From an uncultured Clostridia bacterium (GTDB lineage: Bacteria > Bacillota > Clostridia > TANB77 > CAG-508), in assembly GCA_948805675.1 (NCBI GenBank), contig CAQIBN010000002.1:124001-188000 (forward strand): DNA of 64,000 nt, in the 5' to 3' direction. The position numbers were made by a program, and so were the translations under genes. Each line of letters opens with the position of its first letter. Positions within the stretch are counted from its first letter, which is position 1. Of this stretch, positions 9,043 to 16,620 are shown one piece after another. The notes under the pieces were generated by a model. That model was not told where the DNA came from, made no database searches, and saw nothing but the letters and a program-made list of their open reading frames with translations.

Positions 9043-9759
9043 ATGCAAAAAATTTTAGGATATATGAGAAAGGCAATTGAAGATTATAATATGATTGAAG
9101 ATGGAGATAAAATAGTAGTTGGTTTATCTGGCGGAAAAGATTCAACCACTCTACTTCTTGGACTTAAAAACTTACAAAGATTCTATCCTAAAAAATTTGA
9201 AATATTAGCAGTAACTATAAATCCTGGTTTTGATAATTTTGATATAACTCCTATTTCAAGTTTATGTAAAGATTTAAATATAAATCTTTTAGAAGAAAAA
9301 ACACATATAAAAGAAATAGTTTTTGATATTAGAAATGAAAAAAATCCCTGTTCATTATGTGCAAATTTAAGAAGAGGAATTTTAAATAGTGTTGCTATTA
9401 GAGAGGGTTATAACAAAATTGCCTTAGGACATAATGAAGATGATGTTTTAGAAACATTTTTTCTAAATTTACTTTATGGTGGTTCTATTAATACTTTTGC
9501 TCCTATCAGTTATATGGATAGGTCTAATATAACATTAATTAGACCTCTAATTTATGCACCAGAAAAATATATAAGAAACTTTGTTAAAAGAAATAATATA
9601 CCTATTATGCCTAAAGTATGTCCAATAGATGGTGTATCTAAACGTGAAGACATGAAAAAATTAATTTTGGATTTCCAAAAGGATATACCTACAATTAGAG
9701 CTAATTTATATGGAGCAATTAAAAGAAGTAATATTAAGGGATGGAAAAAAAGCAATTGA
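9043..9759 (+). CDS. TtcA/TilS-family PP-loop ATPase (tRNA thiolation type)
   Basis: 238 residues. The PP-loop SGGKDST lies at about residue 30. Two cysteine positions typical of the TtcA branch follow: CSLCANLRRG (about 107) and CPIDGVSKR (about 195), with GHNEDDVLETF in between. TtcA enzymes adenylate C32 of tRNA and insert sulfur using an iron-sulfur cluster held by such cysteines. The start follows an AGAGGTGA site. It stands alone between tRNA-Arg(CCT) and the repA remnant. The exact tRNA target is not shown by the sequence. Confidence 0.82.
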   Translation: MQKILGYMRKAIEDYNMIEDGDKIVVGLSGGKDSTTLLLGLKNLQRFYPKKFEILAVTINPGFDNFDITPISSLCKDLNINLLEEKTHIKEIVFDIRNEKNPCSLCANLRRGILNSVAIREGYNKIALGHNEDDVLETFFLNLLYGGSINTFAPISYMDRSNITLIRPLIYAPEKYIRNFVKRNNIPIMPKVCPIDGVSKREDMKKLILDFQKDIPTIRANLYGAIKRSNIKGWKKSN

Positions 9760-9829
9760 ATATTTTAATATTTTTTCCTATTCTCACATTGTGGTAATAA
9801 ATTCCATGAGTAGAACTTTTGGAATAATT

Positions 9830-9886
9830 TTCATTATATGCAAATAGTACACTTACACAGAAAATGCTTTATATGCATATAATGAA
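9830..9886. repeat. Perfect 13-bp inverted repeat in gene-free stretch
   Basis: Arms at 9830-9842 and 9874-9886 (TTCATTATATGCA and its complement) with a 31-nt loop. It lies just beyond the TtcA-like gene and before the repA remnant. It could be a terminator or the trace of an old element end. Confidence 0.45.
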
Positions 9887-9961
9887 TTGAAAAAATCTCC
9901 TATGTATTTTCTACGTATATATGAATTTGATTTTTTACCACTCTTATTAGTATAATAATTA

Positions 9962-10440
9962 TTAGTATTGATTCCTTGTAAATTTTCCGACTCCTGAATC
10001 GTAATTTTTACGAGTCCTTAATTTCTCTATATTTAGAGATTGCATTTTACCAGCATAAATCAAATTGGGCTTATTAGCATATTGTCTTTTTTCAAATATA
10101 AATTTACAATTTGTTAATTGTTTAAATGCCTTTGTTACTGTTTCATTTGATAGGCATAATTTTTCTTGTACTTCTTTGTCTTATAAATATTAAATAAACA
10201 TTACTGTTTTCATCACACCAATTATTTTTTAATGATAGAGATAATCTATCTGACAAAAATCCATATAATAATTTATTTGTCTTTATATAATGGATTTAAA
10301 AATAATTCTTGTTGTATTTGATAATATTTATAACTAAATGTTTCATTGATTTTGTAATAATTAAATTCGTTCTTTTTTTCACACTTTCTAGCCTTGATAA
10401 GACTTGTTAGATTTGTGAATAACTTAAAATATTTTAACAT
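9962..10440 (-). pseudogene. Decayed RepA_N-type replication initiator
   Basis: Reading the minus strand in shifting frames gives the RepA N-terminal pattern: NEFNYYKINETFSYKYY, QELFLNPLYKD, then (new frame) KLLYGFLSDRLSLSLKNNW and DENSNVYLIF, then (new frame) VQEKLCLSNETVTKAFKQL and KPNLIYAGK, ending in a stop at 9962-9964. RepA_N proteins initiate replication of Firmicute plasmids and are carried by some integrative elements. At least two frameshifts break it (near 10285 and 10185), and neither involves CGG. A possible start is the ATG at 10438-10440. It lies outside the island described below and is probably a relic of another element. Confidence 0.75.
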
Positions 10441-10551
10441 TGAAAATTTTTAGAACTTTTTAGAACATTTTTTGTCTACCTTAAAATTCTTTAGAACATT
10501 AATTTTATAACTCTTTTATTAATTTTTACAGAATTTTATAAAACTCCATAG

Positions 10552-10592
10552 AAAAAGAGTATCAATCAAACCCTATTGATTAATACTCTTTC
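10552..10592 (-). terminator. Terminator downstream of tRNA-Pro
   Basis: Hairpin AAAGAGTAT...ATACTCTTT with additional pairing in the inner arms (CAATC/GATT), on the 3' side of the minus-strand tRNA-Pro, followed by T-rich sequence. Confidence 0.6.
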
Positions 10593-10636
10593 ACATTTTT
10601 AAAGTTTTCTGCAATTTTATGAAAATTGCTTGTAAA

Positions 10637-10712
10637 TGGTCGAGGTGACAGGGATCGAACCTGCGACCTCATGGTCCCAAACCACGCGCGCTACCAACTG
10701 CGCTACACCTCG
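10637..10712 (-). tRNA. tRNA-Pro (anticodon TGG)
   Basis: 76 nt with acceptor CGAGGTG/CACCTCG, anticodon stem-loop CGTGG-TTTGGGA-CCATG, and encoded CCA. It reads CCA and, by wobble, other Pro codons. Confidence 0.96.
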
Positions 10713-10919
10713 AAATAATGTTAATGACTTATATAATATAACATATTAATAAGAACTTTTCAAGTACTTTTTTAATATTTTTTAAAAACTTTTAATTAAT
10801 ACTTGAATATTTATAAAAAAACAGTTATAATATGTAAAGTATCTTTTTTAACTATTTATTAGTTTAATAAAATACCTATATATTAAAAATACTATAATTA
10901 AATTTATAATATTATATAT

Positions 10920-10958
10920 GCAACAGTAGCTTAGCTGGATAGAGCACTCGGCTACGAA
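10920..10958 (+). pseudogene. 5' half of a split tRNA-Arg(ACG); left attachment junction
   Basis: Positions 10920-10958 hold the acceptor strand GCAACAG, D-arm and 5' anticodon arm, up to the loop CTACGAA (10952-10958), then the sequence stops resembling a tRNA. The missing half is at 21243-21287, where CTACGAA recurs followed by the matching anticodon stem, T-arm and CTGTTGC-ACCA. Joined, the halves make a perfect 77-nt tRNA-Arg(ACG). The 7-bp anticodon-loop overlap is typical of tyrosine-recombinase target sites. The host gene is therefore interrupted and not regenerated at this end. Confidence 0.9.
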
Positions 10959-10983
10959 ACGCACACCCATAGTTTTATAAATA

Positions 10984-11040
10984 TTGATATTTAGGGATTT
11001 CAAGAGATAGTGTGAAAAGTTTTCCCCTGAAATTCCCCTT
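10984..11040. repeat. Left-end arm-type repeats of the island
   Basis: Contains ATTGATATT followed by TTTTCCCCTGAAATTCCCCTT. A related arrangement (ATTGATATT then TTTTTCCCCTGAAA and two TTTCCCCTTA boxes) lies at 21026-21081. An identical GTTTTCCCCTGAAATTCC also occurs inside the integrase gene at about 11261-11278. These are candidate integrase arm-binding sites. Confidence 0.5.
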
Positions 11041-11075
11041 AAATATAAATTTCATATTAAAAGCATATTTTACAT

Positions 11076-11152
11076 GTACCCGTAGTTTAGCTGGATAGAA
11101 TGGCAGGCTACGAACTTGCAGATCGGGGGTTCGAATCCCTCCGGGTACACCA
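11076..11152 (+). tRNA. tRNA-Arg (anticodon ACG), intact, carried by the island
   Basis: 77 nt: acceptor GTACCCG/CGGGTAC fully paired, anticodon loop CTACGAA, anticodon stem GCAGG/CTTGC with one G-U, T-arm GGGGG-TTCGAAT-CCCTC, encoded CCA, and its own terminator. It differs in most stem positions from the split host tRNA but has the same anticodon and anticodon loop. It lies inside the left boundary, so the island appears to bring a replacement for the tRNA it destroys. Its D-stem is weak (GTTT/GAAT). Confidence 0.92.
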
Positions 11153-11165
11153 TTGCTTAAATGGT

Positions 11166-11202
11166 AGTTCTCAAGCTAGTTTGAGAACTCTTTTCTTTTT
11201 TT
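11166..11202 (+). terminator. Terminator of the island tRNA-Arg, overlapping the integrase stop
   Basis: Stem GTTCTCAA (11167-11174) / TTGAGAAC (11181-11188) and a T-rich tail. The integrase gene, reading the other way, ends at 11171 within the stem. The split host tRNA is followed by a hairpin with similar wording at 21288-21312. Confidence 0.7.
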
Positions 11203-12592
11203 GAGGCTTTTTCTTTAAAAAGTATCGTTTAGCTTGTGTAGACTTACTTTCAGCATTTTTCGTTTTCCCCTGAAATTCCTCAAAATTTACTCTCTCAAAT
11301 TCCTTTTTCTTTCGTTCTTCTGATACATGAATATAGTAAAAATCTGTAGTTTCAAATTCGGCATGTCCCATTAATTCTCTTAAAACTTCCTTATCCATAC
11401 CCTTTTCACTCATTAAAGTTGCAAAAGAATGTCTAAATCCATAAATTGTCATGTGTTCTAATTTATGCTTTTTAATAAATTCTGTAATCTTTTTTGTTAA
11501 TCTTTCTGGCACATAAGGTGTTCCAATCGTATTTAAAAATACATATTCGTTATTATCCCACTCTTGTCCATATTGTAGATTATTCATTTTTTCTCTTTTT
11601 AAGTTTAATAACATTTCCTTTAATCTTGGTGTCATTGGTATATTGCGATAACTTTCTGTAGTTTTTAAATCTCCATCAGTCATAATATGCCCTGTAATAT
11701 TCATTTCATCATCATATAATGTAATATCTTTGTAAGCATTTTCTACTTTGATTTTGTTTTGATTAAAGTGAACTGATTTCCATTTTAACCCACAACCTTC
11801 TTCTGGTCGCATACCTGTTTGAAGAAGTGTAGCAAAAAGTAATGCAAATGGTCTTTTATCTTCTTCGCATACATCAAGCCATACTTTTTGCCTATCTTCT
11901 GGTAAATAACATACTTTTGCTACCTTCGCTCTTTTCTTCTTTTGAAATTTTAAATCAAAGTTTGGAACTTCTTTTATTAAACCTTTTTTATCTTTTGCAT
12001 AAGTTAATACTGCTCTAATAAGCAAGAATAGATCTTTAGCAAGTCTAGGTGTTTTCTGCCTTTTCTCATTAATATAGTTCTCTACTAAGTCTTTACTAAT
12101 TTCGCTAACATGATATTTTTCAAAATCTATCATAACGTGATTTTTTATTGTGTTTATATAAGTTTCTACAGTTTTTAAACTGATAGTTTTATTGGTAGTA
12201 GGATTAACTTGATTCTTTTTCCAATTAAGCCATTCCTTTGCTATGTTTGGAAACAAAGTATAATCATTTGCTAATAACTCTATTTTTCGTTTTACTTTTT
12301 CTTCATTAAATTCAGCAAACTTATTTAATTCTGATGAACATTCTTCTGTAAATACTTTAACATTAGGAACTGCACTCTTTCTTTTAATATCAAAATATAC
12401 ATCAGTAATTAATTCTCCTAATCTTTTCCTTGCCTCTTGTTCACTTCTTGCTGTTCTGGATAATCTTGGATTTTTATCAACTCCTTCCATAATTGAATTA
12501 AGGGCTAATGTTACTCTTGCCTCATAACTATTTCCTTTTTTCCTTATTGTAACTGTTCCTTTTGGTGCTCTTTGTCTATTTATTTTTTCCAT
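11171..12592 (-). CDS. int: Tyrosine recombinase (integrase) of the island
   Basis: 473 residues. N-terminal arm-binding region (KGTVTIRKKGNSYEARVTL), SAM-like core-binding domain (about 115-180, SLKTVETYINTIKNHV), and C-terminal catalytic domain with the first Arg in LLQTGMRPEEGCGLKW, the HxxR box as GFRHSFATLM, the second His in LMGHAEFETTDFYYIHV and the catalytic Tyr in that last segment. These enzymes catalyse site-specific integration and excision through a 3'-phosphotyrosine. Position next to the left tRNA junction and direction away from xis fit an island integrase. It is longer than usual (about 400) because of an extra lysine-rich C-terminus. Confidence 0.96.
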   Translation of the reverse strand: MEKINRQRAPKGTVTIRKKGNSYEARVTLALNSIMEGVDKNPRLSRTARSEQEARKRLGELITDVYFDIKRKSAVPNVKVFTEECSSELNKFAEFNEEKVKRKIELLANDYTLFPNIAKEWLNWKKNQVNPTTNKTISLKTVETYINTIKNHVMIDFEKYHVSEISKDLVENYINEKRQKTPRLAKDLFLLIRAVLTYAKDKKGLIKEVPNFDLKFQKKKRAKVAKVCYLPEDRQKVWLDVCEEDKRPFALLFATLLQTGMRPEEGCGLKWKSVHFNQNKIKVENAYKDITLYDDEMNITGHIMTDGDLKTTESYRNIPMTPRLKEMLLNLKREKMNNLQYGQEWDNNEYVFLNTIGTPYVPERLTKKITEFIKKHKLEHMTIYGFRHSFATLMSEKGMDKEVLRELMGHAEFETTDFYYIHVSEERKKKEFERVNFEEFQGKTKNAESKSTQAKRYFLKKKPQKKKRVLKLA

Positions 12593-12707
12593 TGAATAAC
12601 TCCTTCCAAATAAGTTTAAAAATATAAATAGTTCAAGGGCACAAAACTTAATATCTAAACATATCTTATCACGTTTAAAACAAGAAATCAGCCCTTTTTA
12701 CTAATTA

Positions 12708-12917
12708 CTAATAATCATAATTGCCATACTCTCCACAGTTCTCCTCAAACCATTTTGGTAACAATTCTTTATTAATGATTATCTTCCTTTTAAATCTAAC
12801 TGCTGGAAAACCTTTTACTTTAACTAATTTCAACATTAAATTTCTACCTATACCTAACATTTTTCTTGCTTCATCTACAGTTAACCCTAGCTTTTGATTT
12901 TCTTCATTTGTTGTCAA
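12708..12917 (-). CDS. xis: Excisionase-like small DNA-binding protein
   Basis: 69 residues with the MerR/excisionase winged-helix pattern LTVDEARKMLGIGRNLMLKLVKVKGFPAVRFKRKIIINKELLPKWFEE. Proteins of this type bind near attachment sites and direct the integrase toward excision. It lies upstream of int on the same strand, 115 bases away, the usual xis-int order. A strong AAGGGAGG ribosome site precedes the ATG. Confidence 0.85.
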   Translation of the reverse strand: MTTNEENQKLGLTVDEARKMLGIGRNLMLKLVKVKGFPAVRFKRKIIINKELLPKWFEENCGEYGNYDY

Positions 12918-12962
12918 TGCAGATATCCTCCCTTCCTTAAATTAGTAAGAGTAAAATTTATC

Positions 12963-13425
12963 CTTCTACTAGATAAGTTCCAAGATAAACTTAAAATGAG
13001 AAATTCTTTAAAAAAATACCCCTCTACTAGATAAGTTCCAAAATAGGACCTAAAATGTAAACTTTTTTTAGAAAAATTTTTAAAAAATTTATTCCTCTAT
13101 TAAATAAGTTCCAAAATGACATTTAAAATGTAACGATTTTAGAAAATTTTATTCTTCTAATAAGTAAATGCCGTCAAAATTTATAAAAGGTATAATTTAT
13201 AAAAAATTCATTAAATTTTTTTATAATTAAAAGTTTTACCCTCCACTAAGTATATGCCACCGTTTTTCAAAAAAGGGGGAATTTATTAAAAATTTCTTGG
13301 ACTTTTTATCTTAAATTTTACTCTTACTAGGTAAATGCCATCATTTTTCAAAAAAGTGGTAATTTTCTAAAAATTTATTTAAGTTTTTTTATTTAATATT
13401 TCACTCTCCACTAGGTATATGTCAT
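12963..13425. repeat. Seven-copy degenerate repeat array (iteron-like)
   Basis: A motif close to CTCTACTAGATAAGTTCCA recurs at about 12963, 13022, 13095, 13154, 13241, 13321 and 13404 (spacing 59, 73, 59, 87, 80, 83). Copies 1-3 share GATAAGTTCCAAAAT. Copies 4-7 shift to GGTAAATGCCATC. In copies 5 and 6 the motif is followed by TTTTTCAAAAAA, which folds with flanking CC/GG into a hairpin. The array fills the space between xis (minus) and the cupin gene (plus). It could be a replication origin or a regulator-binding array. Confidence 0.75.
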
Positions 13426-13576
13426 TCAATATCAAAAAGTCGGAAAATTTTTGAGAAATTTTTTAATTTTATTTAAATGATATATTAGTATGAAATTTGC
13501 TTATTTCTATATATTTTGTAGATAAAGTATGTTATAATGCAATTAAATTTATATGAGATGATTAAGGTAAATAAAT

Positions 13577-13945
13577 ATGAGAGGTAAGATAGTGAATAAA
13601 TATATAAAAAAGTTTCCACAATCACCAGATTTTGAACAGAGTAATTTCTTTAAAGGATATTATTTAAGTGAAGGGAAATTAGGAATAGAAGTTGATTATA
13701 TTGATATGATAACAGGACATCAATATTATCAAAAAGAAACAGAAAGCATACATATATACTATATTTTAGAAGGAAAAGGATTAGCTAATATAAACGGTGA
13801 AACTTATGAATTATCAAAAGGAGATACAATAGAAATTCCTATACATACTGAATTTGCTTTTAAATGAGATTTAAAGATGATAGAAATAATGAATCCACCT
13901 TTTAATCCTAATACTCATATTGATACAAGAAAAAATGATTTATAA
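13577..13945 (+). pseudogene. Cupin-domain protein interrupted by an in-frame TGA
   Basis: The first 96 codons encode a small cupin: IYYILEGKGLANINGETYELSKGDTIEIP is the conserved beta-barrel metal-site half. Translation meets TGA at 13865-13867, but the same frame continues as DLKMIEIMNPPFNPNTHIDTRKNDL to a TAA at 13943-13945, the usual cupin end. A single GGA or TGG to TGA change would explain it. TGA is used as a normal stop elsewhere (for example the NRPS), so read-through as sense is unlikely. An alternative start is GTG at 13592, preceded by GAGAGGT. Confidence 0.75.
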
Positions 13946-13962
13946 AAAATTGGAGAAATACA

Positions 13963-15045
13963 ATGATAAAACTAATTGAATTTAAAGAAGAAAATTATGA
14001 TGAATATATTAAAATGTATAATGAATTTATACAGAATAAAAGTGATTTAATACCAGATGTTTTAGAATTAGAATGTAAAACACGAAATGATTATAAAAAT
14101 ATTTTAGTAGAACTAACTAATAGAAAAATAGGAAAACACGAGGATATAGATTGGTATAAAGATAGTTATTACTTTTTAGGATTTGATAATAATGATTTAA
14201 TTGGAATTGGGTGTATTAGAAATAACTTAACTCAAAAAGGTTATGACATTTGGGGAAATATTGCTTATGGAGTAAGACCATCTCAACGAAAAAAAGGATA
14301 TGGAACAAAAATAGCAGAGCAATTAGTAGTTAAATGTAAAGAGTTAGGAATGAAAGATATAATATTATGCCATTATGAAGATAATATCATTTCTACTAAA
14401 ATATTTAGCAAAATAGGAGCAGAATACACAAATAGCATAGATTCAACTGTTAGTAATAAGAAAATCAAAAGATATAAAATAGAATTACAGGAAGGTTTAA
14501 CAATGAAAAATAAATTACTAATATTAGCATATATGGGAACAGGAAAAACGGAATTAGAATATCGTTATAATAATGTAGTAGACCTAGATTTTCAAGATTA
14601 TAAGTATATTTATGATGAATCAATAAGAGATTTACCACTAGAACAAAGAAAAGGACAGACTTCATTGCGTGTTGAAAATCCAGACTATCCTAATAATTTT
14701 ATCAATGCTGTTCTAAATGGACTAGAAAAAGATAAAATTGTGGTATCTCCATTTATAGAACATGTTTTTAAAGCTATTGATAGCGATAATTTTAAGAATA
14801 ATGTGAAAAATACTAGAATTATTTTAGTTTTTCCAATGTCAAACAATTTTGGTGAGTATGTAGATAGATTTAAAAAAAGAGGAAATAATGAGGAATTTAT
14901 ATTAAGGCGAAAAAAAGAATTTACTTCCTTAATAGAATTATTTGAGAAGGCATCTAATAATAACTATGAAAAAATTATTATAAAACCAAAACAATACTTA
15001 TCAGAAGCACTTATTGAATATGGGGTAAATTTAAAAGAAAGGTAG
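13963..15045 (+). CDS. GNAT acetyltransferase fused to a P-loop kinase-like domain
   Basis: 360 residues. Residues 1-178 form a GNAT fold, with acetyl-CoA motif A as VRPSQRKKGYGTKIAEQL and a later DIILCHYEDNIISTKIFSKIGAE. Residues 181-360 begin MKNKLLILAYMGTGKTELE, a P-loop, and continue like small nucleotide-kinase-type phage proteins (NVVDLDFQDYKYI; IILVFPMSNNFGEYVDRFKKRG). An internal ATG at 14503 has GGAAGG upstream, so the second domain might also be made alone. It follows the cupin remnant by 17 bases and ends six bases before the dehydrogenase gene, suggesting one transcript. Substrates are unknown. Confidence 0.8.
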   Translation: MIKLIEFKEENYDEYIKMYNEFIQNKSDLIPDVLELECKTRNDYKNILVELTNRKIGKHEDIDWYKDSYYFLGFDNNDLIGIGCIRNNLTQKGYDIWGNIAYGVRPSQRKKGYGTKIAEQLVVKCKELGMKDIILCHYEDNIISTKIFSKIGAEYTNSIDSTVSNKKIKRYKIELQEGLTMKNKLLILAYMGTGKTELEYRYNNVVDLDFQDYKYIYDESIRDLPLEQRKGQTSLRVENPDYPNNFINAVLNGLEKDKIVVSPFIEHVFKAIDSDNFKNNVKNTRIILVFPMSNNFGEYVDRFKKRGNNEEFILRRKKEFTSLIELFEKASNNNYEKIIIKPKQYLSEALIEYGVNLKER

Positions 15046-15051
15046 AGAAAA

Positions 15052-16224
15052 ATGAATAATTTTATTTATAATATTCCAACGAAAGTATATTTTGGAGAAA
15101 ATCAGTTACAGGGAAACTTAAGTCAAGAAATAAAAAAATATGGTAATAAAGTATTGCTAGTTTATGGAGGAGGAACTATAAAGAAAATAGGACTTTATCA
15201 AGAAATTATAAAAGAACTTCAAAATTTTAATATAGAAATATATGAATTTTTTGGAATAGAGCCTAATCCAAGACATACTTCAATAAACAAAGCTGCTAGT
15301 ATTTGTAAAGAAAAAGATATAGATGTTATTTTAGGTGTTGGTGGTGGAAGTGTAATAGACAGTTGCAAAATCATAGCAGCAGGCAGATATTATGATGGAG
15401 ATATATGGGATTTCCTAACAAAAAAAGCTGAAATACAAAAAGCACTACCTATAATTACTATATTAACCTTATCGGCAACTGGATCTGAGATGAATACAAA
15501 TTCCATTATTTCAAATATAGAAACAAATGAGAAAAAGGGGGTAAAAAGTCCATTAACTCTGCCAAAGGTATCTTTTTTAGACCCAACAATTACATATTCT
15601 GTAAATAAATACCAAACTGCTTGTGGAAGTTGTGATATTTTATCACATATATTAGAAACATACTTTTCAAGAAATAATGGATTATATATGTTAGATACTG
15701 TGATGGAAGGACTAATGAAAACTGTAATAAAATATTCTAAAATTGCTTACACTGATCCTAAAAACTACGAAGCAAGAGCAAATTTAATGTGGGCTTCATC
15801 TTGGGCAATAAATGGATTTGCTAGAATGGATAGGCAACCTAATATATGGGTTTGTCATCTATTGGAACATCAATTATCGGCTTTTTATGATATTACACAC
15901 GGATTAGGATTGGCTATTTTAACTCCACGATATTTAAGATATATGTTAAATGAAAATACTGTAGATAGATACTATCAATTCGGTGTGAATGTGTGGAATA
16001 TAGATGCCAATTTACCGAAGATGGAAGTTGCAGAAAAATCAATAGAATGTTTAGAAAAATTGCTTTATAAAGATTTAGAATTAACAAATAATTTATCTGA
16101 CTTAAATATCGATGATAAACATTTTGAAGAAATGGCGAATCGTATATGTAGTAATGGTATTGTAGAAGGCTTTATGGATATGGATAAAGAAGATATAATG
16201 AAAATTTTTAAAGACTGTTTATAA
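15052..16224 (+). CDS. Iron-containing (group III) alcohol dehydrogenase, YqhD/butanol dehydrogenase-like
   Basis: 390 residues. The nucleotide-binding GGGSVID lies at about residue 101. The metal ligands are visible as Asp and His in TACGSCDILSHILETYF and two His in CHLLEHQLSAFYDITHGLGLAI. The family reduces aldehydes with NADPH or NADH using iron or zinc. Length fits. In the island it follows the GNAT/P-loop gene closely and is the only clear metabolic enzyme, so it may be cargo for aldehyde detoxification or modification. The substrate cannot be read from the sequence. Confidence 0.93.
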   Translation: MNNFIYNIPTKVYFGENQLQGNLSQEIKKYGNKVLLVYGGGTIKKIGLYQEIIKELQNFNIEIYEFFGIEPNPRHTSINKAASICKEKDIDVILGVGGGSVIDSCKIIAAGRYYDGDIWDFLTKKAEIQKALPIITILTLSATGSEMNTNSIISNIETNEKKGVKSPLTLPKVSFLDPTITYSVNKYQTACGSCDILSHILETYFSRNNGLYMLDTVMEGLMKTVIKYSKIAYTDPKNYEARANLMWASSWAINGFARMDRQPNIWVCHLLEHQLSAFYDITHGLGLAILTPRYLRYMLNENTVDRYYQFGVNVWNIDANLPKMEVAEKSIECLEKLLYKDLELTNNLSDLNIDDKHFEEMANRICSNGIVEGFMDMDKEDIMKIFKDCL

Positions 16225-16272
16225 TAAAAATAAATCAATTATAATAGATGAAAGGTGTAAATTACAATAAAT

Positions 16273-16620
16273 ATGAAATATATAATGAAATTAAATCCAA
16301 AGTATTTTGAATATATGAAAAATGGAACTAAAGAAATAGAAATTAGACTAAATGATGATAAAAGAAAGAATCTAAAAATTGGTGATGAAATTATATTTCA
16401 GAAAGAGCCAGAGTTAAAAGAAGAATTATATACAACAGTAGAAAATTTATTCGTTGAAAAGTCATTTGAAGATGCAATAATGAATTTAGAAATTCAACAA
16501 TATGCAGATCAAAAAGAAACAAGAGAGAACTTTTTAAAAGATTTATATAAATTTTATACAAAAGAACAAGAAAATAAGTATGGAGTAATAGCAATAAAAG
16601 TAAGGAAGGTGCAAATTTGA
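16273..16620 (+). CDS. ASCH-domain protein (RNA-binding-like fold)
   Basis: 115 residues with the ASCH pattern MKLNPKYFEYMKNGTKEIEIRLNDDKRKNLKIGDEIIF, followed by a helical insert and KYGVIAIKVRKV. ASCH domains resemble the PUA fold and are thought to bind RNA. Some are ribonucleases. Its last four bases overlap the start of the PIN-GNAT gene, so the two are translationally coupled. A second ASCH protein occurs at 18580-18948 in the same cassette. Confidence 0.85.
   Translation: MKYIMKLNPKYFEYMKNGTKEIEIRLNDDKRKNLKIGDEIIFQKEPELKEELYTTVENLFVEKSFEDAIMNLEIQQYADQKETRENFLKDLYKFYTKEQENKYGVIAIKVRKVQI

Noticed and set aside
9962..10440. Frameshifts in the repA remnant as further CGG recoding cases
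   Set aside because: The breaks occur at AAATAA- and TTTATAAGA-type sequences without CGG, and residues are missing, so this is ordinary decay.
12963..13425. CRISPR array
   Set aside because: Repeats are only 19-20 bases, differ from one another, spacing is uneven, spacers share sequence, and no cas genes are present.
13865..13867. TGA as a sense codon (Trp or Gly) in this host
   Set aside because: TGA ends other intact genes here, for example the NRPS at 28473-28475 and the integrase, so the standard meaning holds.
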